From positions 1 to 64,000 of the forward strand of contig NW_026705222.1 in the NCBI RefSeq assembly GCF_029867415.1: DNA of 64,000 nucleotides, given 5' to 3'. Source of the stretch: Vicia villosa. Taxonomy: Eukaryota > Streptophyta > Magnoliopsida > Fabales > Fabaceae. The notes beneath the pieces were generated by a model. The model searched no databases, was not told the DNA's origin, and saw nothing but the letters and a program-made list of their open reading frames with translations. Of this stretch, positions 33,507 through 44,250 are shown piece by piece (the stretch's first letter is position 1; every line of letters starts with the position of its first letter). A program made the position numbers and the translations under genes.

Positions 33507-36323
33507 TGTCATACCCCAAAATTTGCCCTCCTCTTTTCATTTTCAATAACCCAAAGATCAAGGGCTTTCTCAAGTCACTCTGCATTATCATAAATTAGGG
33601 TTTGTTCTTCAGCAAAATAATTTGGATCTCCAAGGCCTCAAATGGATCTCAATGTGTCACATATGTACCAAAACACTTTCATATCTAAAAAATTGAGAGA
33701 TATATGTTTGGTACAAGTTGGTCGATTTTTGGAGAAATAAATGAAACCCTAATTGTTGGATTTTGAACTTTGAGTTTTTGGGCCTATAAGATTGAACTTC
33801 TCACATGAATACAAGGTCATGGGAGGCCCATTTATCAATTCTTATTTATTTTATGGTTTATTTAATTTATCTTTAAATTTATTCATTTAAATTTAAAATA
33901 AATCAAATTAAATCATGATTAAATATTAAAAGATAATATATTTGATTTTTACAAATCATAATCAATTTCAAGATCAATCCAAGGGCATCCAAATGTGGAA
34001 AATATGCATAAAATAGCATGGGGTTTAAACTTTGAAAGATTTGATAAAAAAGATCTTTTTCAATTTTCATGTTAATGGATGATGGATTTTTTTTAAAGCT
34101 TCCAACCCTAATTTGACTCATATATATACTAAGAGGAGGCTGCAAGAGAAGGGGGGGCGAAAATTTTGCCAAGGAGGCTAGGGTTTCAAGTGCAAGAATA
34201 TTCAAGAATATGTGAGCTTTGATATCGATTATCCCTAGCAATCTTAAGACTCAAAAACTCATTCTATTCTGTTCCTGATACATTATAGAGTAACCCAGGT
34301 AAGTGGTAGCCCTCAATTAGGTGTATAACTCGTGTGCCATACTTGTCACTTTTGATACATATTTTAAGATTTCGTATTCTGTATATTACTATGCTTTAAC
34401 ATGTTTAATTGGTGCATATGAGTTCTGAATGATAATGGGAAGAATTTCGAAGCCCTTTAGCAAAGTTCCAGTGGTCGGATCACAAGCTGCCATGGCTAGG
34501 GCATAAGAGACTATGCAATTCGTGTCGACACTTGCAGAGGGATTCGTGAGAAACCAAGTCCATATTTGAACTCAGGGGGAGAATTTAAGTCGATCTGGGC
34601 ATTCCTGGAGTTTCGCTAACGTCATTTTGCTGAGTTTTAATTTGTTGCAGGATTGGAAGGTTTACCCGCAGCAAAATCCGTAGCAAAGCTCCCAAAAGAA
34701 TCCGCAGGTAGGTCTGTTGAAGAAGATGAACAGTGCAATGGGATAGTGGATTACGCGTGGGACATCCTGTTTGGTTGGTCCACATTCATTGACTCTTCCT
34801 TTCCACACGTCGCGTGCTGGTTCGCCAGTCAAAGAAGAGACTTTCTCTTTCCCTCCGCGATTGGACGAGAATGGAGACGGAGGGCCCACGCTGGTTGCTT
34901 CGTTGACCGTGTGCATCATCAGGTTTACTTTATATATATTTATTTTCCAGGTATAGTATTGTGACTAACAAAGCTTGGCTGGCTTGGTTAAAGAAGTGGT
35001 GTGCAACACATAGGGCTGGGGTTCGAACCCTGGCCAAAACAGTTTATTTTTTTATTAACAATTCCCAGATCCCATGCATGCACCCCATAAAGGGCTTACA
35101 ATACAACCTTGCCTATGCACCATCGGATCTCCTATAAGCCAAATCTAACGCCCAGGGAGAGCACCTCTATCATACACCCTCAAAGGCTGCCACACAGGAT
35201 TACTGCCCAGGTTCTTTTAATTCTTTTATTTTTATAAATTTGTTTTATTGTGTATTTTCTATTTTAATTTTAGGATCTCTTTTATAAATTTAATTAAATT
35301 TAATAACATAATTGAATTAGGATTGAGGTTATAATTAATATTTTCCCAATTATCCCGATTATTCGACTACTTTGATTAAATTGTTTAATTAGCATTAATA
35401 ATTATAAATCATAAAACCCTAGATAGGGCTATCAACATGTTAGGGTTTGCCCGATCCCATTGGCCCTTGGCCAAAAATATTAGGATTTAAATTATTATTC
35501 GTTTCGACTAAATTCATTGGTCGCGATGGTTAATAATCGATTAATTTAATTAATCAAATCCTATAAATATAATTCAAACAAACTTATTTTGCTAAATGGT
35601 TTTAACCAAATCTATTGGTTACGATGATTAGCATGTCCTCCTTAAAAATTCGTTATTCTTTTTAATCGAATCAATCGATTACGAGGGGTAACGATACAAA
35701 TTAATCATAAAAATATCCTAACTCGTTATTAGTAATAATCAAATCAATTGATTAAAATTGGTAACGATACAACTTCAAATCTGTTAACTATGGCGATTGA
35801 ATCTATTGATCGTTGCGGTTAATAGTGCTAAATCAAATCAGGGTTGTACGCCCAAATCCTAAAACACTTCCCAAACCTTTTCAAACTACTGGTACTAAAC
35901 TATGGATTTTCATCCTTATCAGTTAGACAATTCAAAAACGCTTTTCAAAGCACAAACAACTTCAAACACTTTCAATTCTAATCCTAAGGCGTACAACCCT
36001 TTCCCCGAACTACGTTGACTCTGATTCTCCATAAGGAGATACGTAGGCACTTGGCAACAAGGCGAGTCCCCCTCTTCCAAACTCTAATCATGTTCAAATA
36101 ATTAGCCTTTAACTCTATTTACTGTCTGTCATCTTTCTTTATGTTTTGCCATAACCCTTATCTTTGCGATGTTAACCTTTAGGAAAGGGTTGAGGGTGCC
36201 TAACACCTTCCCTCGACCTGAATATAGTATCTTACCCCGATCTCTATACTGCGTAGGGTTTCCTATTCGCCCTTCAGAATAGGTGGCGACTCTCTGAGTA
36301 TAATTTTTAGGCAGGTTGCTACA
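33507..36323 (+). repeat. 3' LTR of the non-autonomous Ogre-like element
   Basis: 2817 bp, offset by 8105 from the 5' LTR and nearly identical to it. Followed directly by the second ATCAT. Confidence 0.95.
34976..35036 (+). other. tRNA-like segment in the 3' LTR (Ogre-like)
   Basis: Identical to the block at 26871-26931, with the same GGGGTTCGAACCC core. Confidence 0.5.
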
Positions 36324-37923
36324 ATCATTCACCAAATTTGTCATATATTTAGATTCACATCTATCATTCATCAATTCACACAACATAAGATTACAACACA
36401 AAACACAGAAATCCATATAATCATGTTATGAAAAAATACATATGACACAACTGACACTATGCATGTGGTACCAATAAACCGTGGAATCAATCTACCTAAC
36501 CGATCTACGCCTCATCGAGATACGGCCCACCGACACAATTTCCGCACAATGGGAAATATGTCCACCAACGATCCAAACATCACCGGGATCCAACATCAAA
36601 TGCATATGAATGAATGAAACACACATAACATACTTAAAAACATCACCGAATTACGATGAACAGTTCATCTCAACACCACATCACCGAATAAGTTTGTACA
36701 TGTTTTCAACATCATTCAAATAGTCGTGCATTCATCACAATCATAATAATAATCACAACCAATTCATCATCACCTCAAATACATTGTCATACCTATCTCA
36801 TATGCACACAATGTTCAATTCTCATCAAGTAATTAAATCGAGTTTTAAAGAAATAAAGTCGGCTACTGCCCATATTCATCATTCATCATATAAAACATTT
36901 AATTACTTGCACAATGCCCAAAACGACACTAAGAAATGATAAACGGATCAAAAGATACGTTATTTTAAAGTTTAGAAAAATTCTCGTTCAACAAGGTTCG
37001 CTCAGCGACGCAAGGCAGAAGTGAATTCCTTCAGACCTCCGCTCAGTGGACCTCTAGCGACGTCCAACAGAAGCAAACTACGTTGGGACCTCCGCTCAGC
37101 GGACCTGCGATTTCAGCAAATCCCAAGTCTGCGACAGACCCTGCGATTTCACACCCTCTTCACCCAAAAACGATTCCAGACATCACATACAGGCATACAA
37201 ACATCGAATTTCTCATCACACGTCATTATACATCAAAACAACACATCAATAACCCACAATCTATACAAATTCATCAATTATCCCAAATCATAACATACAT
37301 AACAATATCAAATCCCAATATACCCAATCGAATCGAATCATACGTTAATCCATCCTATTACCCATAATCACATAATAGAAATTAACCGGAAGAGTCCCCC
37401 CTTACCTTAGCCAAAAATCTGGACTTTTCTCCTTCATCTTCATCAAATCCGTAAGCCTCTTTTCATCACTTTCATCAAGAATCTCCAATCTTCAAACCCG
37501 CATATCTCCCTCACCGAGAACTTCCCTGACACGAATTAATATATCAAATCGAAGGAAATTTCGTGTAGAATCCTAATCTTCAAGAATCACCTGATTTGGA
37601 GCTACAAGCAGAGAGTTATGACCCATTTTGTGAGGGCTGCACCATGAATACGAAAATCTCTTTTCTCCATGAATTCTCCTTCTCTCCCTCTTAGGTTTTC
37701 CTTCTCTATTTCCCAATTTTCTCCTATTTACTTGTTTTATTAAAACATGGCATAATTTAGTAATGGGCTCAACACTTAACACCCCCTCATTACTAAATAC
37801 TCCACTTGGCCCAAAGACCAATACTCAATAATTCTTACAGTTAGTTCAACGAAAATACCAATTAATTCCAAATAATAATTTAATTTCCGATTAAATTAAA
37901 ATTAGAAAATATGGGGTGTTACA

Positions 37924-38620
37924 ACAACAAGCCTAGAAGAGCCTACATAGCATGGGAAAGTGATTCATCTAGTGAAGAAGAATCGGCAAACTTATGTCTT
38001 ATGGCTCATCAACACAAGAAAAAGAAACGTGTAAGTCATCTTAAACCCGAACTTGTAGATAAGGTATCTCACTCTCAATTAAAATTAGCTTTTGAAGAAC
38101 TACATAGAGATGCAATTGAAGCTTTCAAACCTTTGGCCTCAAATAAGAATTTTTTTCATATCTTGAATCAAAAGTTGAGAAAACCGAAAAGGATATGGAA
38201 GCTTTAAAACAATCTATGCTAGATATTCAAAAAGATAAAATTGAGAAAGAGCCTACATCATGGTTTGGTTGTGAGACATGTCATATTTGGCAAAAAGAAG
38301 TAAGAGATCTAAAAGCTAAATTAGATAAGGCTCTACAACCAAAAGTGACGTTTGCGGTTGATCCAAACAAATTCAAGAGATCTTATACTCCTCCATATAG
38401 TAAATACGCCTTCGTACCTAAAGCTTCAACCAGCAAAACGGTATATTCTCATCATATTACGTGTCGCTATTGTTGCAAAAAGGGACATACCATTGAAAAA
38501 TGCAAATTTAGGAGAATTTTAGTTCCTAAAGGTGTCTTTCAATGGTTGCCTAAGTGCAACACCTTATTTGCTCACTATCGAGGACCCAATGAAGATTGGG
38601 GACCTTCAATTCTAAATTAA
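37924..38620 (+). pseudogene. gag of the Sirevirus-type element, second part
   Basis: It continues gag in frame after the solo LTR (KPRRAYIAWESDSSSEEES). A frameshift occurs near 38195, after which a Lys/Glu-rich helical stretch leads to a second CCHC knuckle, CRYCCKKGHTIEKC, at about 38463-38504. Two separated knuckles in an enlarged gag suit the Sirevirus lineage. Confidence 0.85.
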
Positions 38621-39159
38621 TTTTGCAAGAAAAGTGTCTTGACATTGCCGAAAGGTTGTGGTTCCTTGATAGCGGATGTTCAAGACGCATGACGGGAGAC
38701 ATATCACTTTTTGTTGAGTTCCATGCAAAGAAAAAGGGGTATGTCACCTATGGAGACAACAATCGGGGAGCTATACATGGTAAAGGAAGTGTAGGTAACC
38801 CGTCTACCACAACTATAAATGATGTGTTACTAGTAGAATGTCTTAAACATAATCTCTTAAGTATAAGTCAATTGTGCGACAAAGATTTCAAAGTAACTTT
38901 TACAAATTCTGGTTGCACAATAGAACATACTAAGAAAAGACACATTATGTTTAATGGCATAAGAGTAAACAATATCTATATGCTGAATTTGGAGGAAGTA
39001 TCTAAGTCAAGTGCCAAGTGTCTCATTGCTCTAGGCGAAGACTTATGGCTTTGGCATAGACGCCTTGCCCACATAAATTTTGACTTACTTAACAAGGTTG
39101 TCACAAAAGACTTAGTAATCGGTTTACCAAAAATAAATTTTTCAAAGGATCATCTATGA
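38620..39159 (+). pseudogene. Protease and pre-integrase zinc region, Sirevirus-type element
   Basis: WFLDSGCSRRMTGD carries the aspartic protease active site (canonical copia DSGCSRHMTG). The conserved LKHNLLSISQLCD follows. The integrase HHCC zinc region begins at LWLWHRRLAHINFDLL, and the frame is lost at a TGA near 39157, before the CxxC part (CMLKGKQTK-like) around 39165-39190. Confidence 0.85.
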
Positions 39160-39210
39160 GATGCATGTTAAAAGGGGAAGCAAACAAAAACTTCTTTTAA
39201 ATCAAAAAAC

Positions 39211-40086
39211 GTGGTTTCAACATCACGTCCTCTTGAGCTTCTTCACATGGATCTCTTTGGCCCTTCAAGGACAAAAAGCATAGATGGAAACATCTATGGT
39301 TTTGTCATTGTTGATTATTACTCTAGATTTTGTTGGACAATCTTCCTACCTAGTAAGGATCAAACTTTTCCAGCTTTTACTCAATTTGCAAGGTTATGTC
39401 AAAACAAAATGAACACTAAAATAGTTGCAATCCGTAGCGATCACGGTGAAGAATTTGAAAACTATCTTTTTGAAAAATACTGTGATAAACATGGAATTGA
39501 ACATAACTTTTCTGCTCCTAGAACACCACAACAAAACGGAGTAGTTGAACGTAAGAATCGTGTTCTAGAGGAGGTGGCAAGAACAATGCTCAATGAGGGA
39601 AGTCTACCCAAATATTTCTGGGCTGATGCTATTAGCACCGCATGTTATGTTTTGAATAGGATACTAATACGTCCTATACTAAACAAAACATCATATGAAT
39701 TATTAAAGGGTAGAAAACCAAATGTGTCACATCTCCACGTATTCGGTTGCAAATGTTTTGTGTTAAACAACGGTAAGGATAACCTTGGGAAATTCGATGC
39801 TAAAGCTGACGAAGGCATATTTCTTGGTTACTCCCAATCTAGTAAAGCATATAGGATTTACAAGAAAAGATTACTTATAGTTGAAGAGTCAGTTCATGTG
39901 TCCTTTGATGAATCTTACTCAAAATATGTCGAGAAAGGTATATCTTTTGACAGTGCAGGTCCATTTACTGAAGACATTGTCAAAGAAAAGGAAGACGAGA
40001 GTGAAATTGTTGCAAAGGAAGATGCTAAGGAAGAGAAAGATGAATATCATGATAAGGTTGGAAAAGAAAGCATCTCAAACAACTAA
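39211..40086 (+). pseudogene. Integrase of the Sirevirus-type element
   Basis: 291 open codons with the DDE triad visible: Asp in LLHMDLFGPS, Asp in AIRSDHGEEFEN, and Glu in PQQNGVVERKNR. The C-terminal GKFDAKADEGIFLGYSQSSK region follows, then an acidic/Lys-rich linker (about residues 245-291). It would insert the cDNA into the host genome. The domain is intact by eye but cut off from the protease and reverse transcriptase by frame breaks, hence pseudogene. Confidence 0.9.
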
Positions 40087-40113
40087 GAACTTCCTAAGGC
40101 CTGGACAAACGTA

Positions 40114-41100
40114 AAAGATCATCCAATCGACAACATAATAGGTGACATCTCAAAGGGCGTTACAACACGCTCCAAGATAAGTAAGTTTTGTCATCATTTT
40201 GCTTTTGTTTCACAAGTTGAGCCGAAAAACACTAAGGACGCATTACTTGATGAGCATTGGCTAATGGCCATGCAAGAAGAATTAAACCAACTTAAACGGA
40301 ATGATGTTTGGGACCTTGTCCCTCATCCGGGAGAACATCAAGTGATCGGTACTAGATGGGTTTTTCGTAACAAACTTGATGAAAACGGAGTTATTAATAG
40401 AAATAAAGCTAGATTAGTATCTCAAGGCTACAATCAAGAGGAAGGCATTGATTATGAAGATACGTACACTCCCGTAGCACGTCTCGAGGCAATTCGTCTC
40501 TTACTTGCTTATGCTTGCTCAAAAGATTTTAAGCTTTTTCAAATGGATGTTAAAAGTGCCTTTCTAAATGGCTATATTAATAAAGAAGTCTATGTAGCTC
40601 AACCACTTGGTTTTGAAAATTACAAGTATCCAACACATGTTTGTAAGTTGAAACGTGCTTTATATGGTCTTAAACAAGCCCCTAGGGCTTGATATGAACG
40701 TTTAAGAAAATTTCTACTTAGTCAAGGATACTTTAGGGGTAAAGTTGACACTACTCTCTTCATTAAAGAAAAGATAAAGATATACTTTTGGTTCAAGTTT
40801 ATGTAGATGATATAATATTTGGGTCAACTAATGCAAAACTTGTCAAAGAATTTTCTAAGCTTATGCAGAGTGAATTTGAGATGAGCCTCATGGGAGAATT
40901 GAACTTCTTCCTTGGACTACAAATCAAGCAACTTAGTCTTGTAACCTTCGTTAGTCAAACCAAGTATTGCATGGAATTGCTTAAGAGATTTGGAATGAGT
41001 GAGGCAAAGGAGATTGACACAACTATGGCAACCAATAGTAACCTTGACAAGGATGAAAAAGGTAAAGAAGTTAATGTGAAATTGTACCGAGGTATGATAG
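40114..41100 (+). pseudogene. Reverse transcriptase of the Sirevirus-type element
   Basis: Blocks in order are WDLVPHPGEHQVIGTRWVFR, RLVSQGYNQEEGIDYEDTY, FQMDVKSAFLNGYINKEVYV and LYGLKQAPRA. A TGA then replaces the expected Trp codon at 40690-40692. A frame change near 40780 precedes the catalytic box VYVDDIIFGSTN at 40800-40835. Copies cDNA from RNA in active elements; broken here by the single stop and the frameshift. Confidence 0.92.
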
Positions 41101-41753
41101 GCTCACTATTGTATCTCACAACTTCAAGACCGGACATTATGTTTAGTGTATGTATGTGCGCGAGATACCAATCATGCCCAAAGGAATCACACCTAAAAGC
41201 TGTAAATAGAATTCTACGATATCTCCGTGGAACTACTACATATGGTCTATGGTATCCTAAGGGAAATGAATGCTATTTGGTGGGATACTCCGACTCCAAC
41301 TTTGCTGGATGCAAATATGACAGAAAGAGCACCAGTGGGACATGTCATCTATTCTCAAATTCATTGATAAGTTGGCACAGCAAGAAACAAGTATCAGTTG
41401 CATTATCTACAGCTGAGGCAGAATATGTAGTTGTCGGAAGCTGCTGTGCTCAGATATTGTGGCTCAAGCAGCAGCTCATTGACTTTGGTATTAAGCTTGA
41501 TCGAATACCTATCATGTGCGACAACACAAGTGCCATAAACTTAAGCAAAAATCCTGTTCTACACTCACGAACCAAGCATATCGAAATAAGGCATCACTTC
41601 CTAAGAGATCATGTAGATAAAGGGGAAGTCATATTTGAACATGTAGAGAGCAAGAAACAACTAGCTGATATCTTTACCAAACCACTTGCAACCGAGCCGT
41701 TCTTCAACATTCGAAGAGAATTAGGGATATTACATATCTCTAATTTGAGCTAA
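41101..41753 (+). pseudogene. RNase H of the Sirevirus-type element
   Basis: It is continuous with the 40788 reading frame. Visible motifs are GYSDSNFAGCKYDRKSTSG, ALSTAEAEYVVVGSCC, and MCDNTSAINLSKNP followed by HSRTKHIEIRHHFLRDHV, the usual copia RNase H order, ending QLADIFTKPLA. The region itself looks intact. Confidence 0.92.
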
Positions 41754-42482
41754 ACATGCTCCTTTCTGTTTATTTAATTATTTTTAACTCTATACTTTGA
41801 TTATGCTCAAGCTAACATTTCTCCTAGTATGAAGGTAGTACGAAATCAATCAAGAATCGTGCTACATTGACGAGAGGAATGTACCTCACGTTACATCATG
41901 ATGACAAGATATCTGCAAGTTGAGAAAATGGTAACATGTTTGTTGTTCACTTCCAAAAATATTATTGATGCTATAATATGCTATCAATTAACATGTTTAT
42001 AGTGACTCCATATATGCCTATCCACATATCTCATTTACATGTATATGTTGCTCATCATTACTCATGATATATCATGTTTGGGCATACTAATAGTAGAATA
42101 AGCATATATCTAACATCCATAAGTCTCTCCATTGCATTTCAAGCATTTGAAGCATTTTTTGTCGACCTCCTATGCTTTTGAGTCGACCTACTGAAGTTTT
42201 TTTTTAAATAACAAAAACATGTTCAGTTACGTCGACCTGGACCTATTTTGAATCATTTTTAGGGTACTTCTGTTAGCTCGACGCAGCCTTAGTTTAGGTC
42301 GACCTACTGAGTCATAAATGTCAAAAATTGGGTTTTTAGGTCAACGCGGCCCATCATTCTACATACTTATGCATACAATTTCATACTTGCTCCATCTCAA
42401 ACACGCTCTCTACGGCTAACCATAATCCTCCAAGATCAAATTCCTCCAAAACTCATCTCTTTCATGCAATTCGTCTTCAACA
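41754..42482 (+). other. Spacer between pol and the extra ORF
   Basis: Non-coding. At 42155-42350 it repeats the GTCGACCT theme of the LTR (GAGTCGACCTACTGA, AGGTCGACCTACTGAG, GTCGACCTGGACC), so the palindromes are not confined to the LTRs. Confidence 0.7.
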
Positions 42483-43910
42483 ATGGCTCCAAAGTCCATA
42501 AAAGGAAAGGAAATTGCATCCGGCTCTTCATCTAATCCAGTAAGTGCTCTTGCTCTCGTTCATCCCGATTGTAAAGACAACTTTGAAAATTGGCAGATGA
42601 AACGGAAAATTATCAAGCAATATGTTTATAACCCTAAGGTAGCCGATCGTATGCATATACCCGAAGTTACTAATCTGATTAAGCATCAAAATATTCACCC
42701 ACTGTTGGAATGTGACACTCCATATTGTGAGAATACTGTTAGGGCTTTCTATGCTGGGTTACAAAAAGGGTAAGGTGGTTACTTCATGTTTAAGATGGGG
42801 TCTCGATCGCCCCTTATTGACAAAAAGGATTGGGCCAGCATCTTTGGCCTTACACTTGTGGGAGATGAACTTTGTATAGAAGACGGTGAGGTTCCGGCTA
42901 ACTATGATCACGTGGCCTACATGAGATCAATCCTCAAAGACCCTTCCGTTATTGACAAACCAAATGAAAAAATTACAGCAGGGCACTTAAAGAGGGATCC
43001 TAGGCTCTTAAATTGGATCATCTCTAGAATCATTAGACCACGAGCAGGAGGATACTCTAGAATTGAACGAAATGAAATTCTGTCAATGTATCTGCTTCAA
43101 AACAGAACGCGTGTGAACTGGCCAAATTTTCTCGCCACCAAGTTCTATGAGGTAAAGCAGAAAACTACTGCTCTATGTTATGGATCAATCATTCAGAAAA
43201 TTGTGAACCATTTTGGTATGAAACTTGATGGACTGTCTTACATTAGGATCAAACATCTTCAAGACTTCTCCCAGACAACCTTGACCCTCATGGGCTATCA
43301 CTGGGATCCGAATAGGCAAGCTTACTATCTCATCCAAAAGGGAACCGGAAAAGTTATCTACAATTATGATGATCCTGCAGAATTTGGGCACCTTGGAGGT
43401 CATGAAGAGGAAGGACATGATCTTGACATGCCAAATGATGATGATCACACCATGGAAGATGTTTCTCATGATGGGGATTCAAATTGGAAATATGTTCCTC
43501 CTTAAGAGGTGGAAATACCTTGGGGATACACAGCCCCACCACATCCGGATCAATCCAACATCATTTCTATGCTAGAGAACATGCAACTTCTTCAACAACA
43601 AAATTTTGAAGCACAACATCTCCAATTTCAGAATATGCAACAGCTTCAAGAAGATCGCTATAATAAACAACAACTTCAGTATGCAAATCTTCATCGTTTG
43701 ACTCAAGAGCACAAAACCGATTTGGAGACCTTTGCCTCAAACATGACTGAACGACAGAACCGTTTTGAAGAAACAACAACTAATCGGCATGCTAAACTGA
43801 GTCAAAGCTTCAACATTCTCAACAGATCCGTCCTTGACCTGCTGGAACAAGTTGAAGAGGATCGACCTCAAGGGTTCCAAAGAGGAAGAGGAAGACGCGA
43901 CAGACGTTAG
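42483..43910 (+). pseudogene. Extra env-like / Transposase_32-like ORF of the Sirevirus-type element
   Basis: One frame runs from MAPKSIKGKEIASGSSSNP to RGRGRRDRR, 475 codons, with TAA at 42771-42773 and 43503-43505 and the same frame continuing after each. The central part (LVGDELCIEDGEVP, DPRLLNWIISRIIRPRAGGY, LDGLSYIRIKHLQDF) resembles the plant 'putative transposon protein' domain (Pfam Transposase_32, from memory), found in the ORF after pol in SIRE-type elements. The last third is Gln-rich, likely coiled-coil (MLENMQLLQQQNFEAQHLQF) and ends basic. I see no signal peptide or clear membrane anchor, so a true envelope role is not supported. Confidence 0.75.
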
Positions 43911-44137
43911 CGAGCATTGCATCTCATTAGCTCATCTTATTGCATTGCATTTCATTTCTATTATGTTATGGCTTACTTTTATTACTTGAACTTAAGCTTG
44001 GTTTGTACTTTTAAATATGTTTGGATATTATGTTCTACTTCTCTACTATTATGTTATGCAAGATATCGTTTTGTTAAGATTATTATGTTATTCTCTTCTC
44101 CATTCTCCTGTTGTCTATCTTTTGATGTTGTCAAAGG

Positions 44138-44250
44138 GGGAGATGAGTTGAGAGTACGGGGGAGCTTAGTACGGGGGAGCTCACGCATACAAGTCCGGGG
44201 GAGCTTTCGTCATTTAATCAAATGTTTGCCATCATCAAAAAGGGGGAGTA
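44138..44250 (+). promoter_or_regulatory. Multiple polypurine motifs before the 3' LTR
   Basis: AAAGGGGGAGATGAG, ACGGGGGAGCT (twice), CCGGGGGAGCT and AAAAAGGGGGAGTA occur within about 110 bases; the last abuts the LTR. Repeated polypurine motifs are a described Sirevirus feature. Confidence 0.8.

Larger units (their letters stand above)
25402..36323 (+). mobile_element. Young non-autonomous Ogre-like LTR element, TSD ATCAT
   Basis: Two LTRs of identical length (2817 bp) differ at only about three positions seen by eye, for example GCTTGG/GTTTGG and AACTTAG/AACTTTG. ATCAT flanks the element (25397-25401 and 36324-36328). A primer-binding site identical to that of the left Ogre-like element follows the 5' LTR, and a purine tract precedes the 3' LTR. 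The 5.3-kb interior has only a short gag-like ORF and no protease, reverse transcriptase or integrase, so it depends on a full-length partner for mobility. It is the youngest insertion of the three-level nest. Confidence 0.93.
25009..37923. mobile_element. Solo LTR (Ty3/gypsy type, about 2.0 kb) split by an Ogre-like insertion
   Basis: It starts TGTAACACCC and ends GGGTGTTACA, with ACAAC duplicated on both sides (25004-25008 and 37924-37928). Its own sequence is 25009-25401 plus 36329-37923, about 1990 bp, and contains no primer-binding site, gag or pol. TGTAACACC...GGTGTTACA ends are typical of Tekay-type chromovirus LTRs, so I read it as a solo LTR left by recombination between the two LTRs. 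The element at 57877-61062 has the same kind of ends. A non-autonomous TIR element is a less likely alternative. ORFs at 37021-37367 and 37573-37821 have no recognisable domains. Confidence 0.75.

Noticed and set aside
42483..43910. Calling the extra Sirevirus ORF a genuine viral envelope gene
   Set aside because: No signal peptide, furin-like site or membrane anchor is visible; the central part resembles a plant transposon protein family instead.
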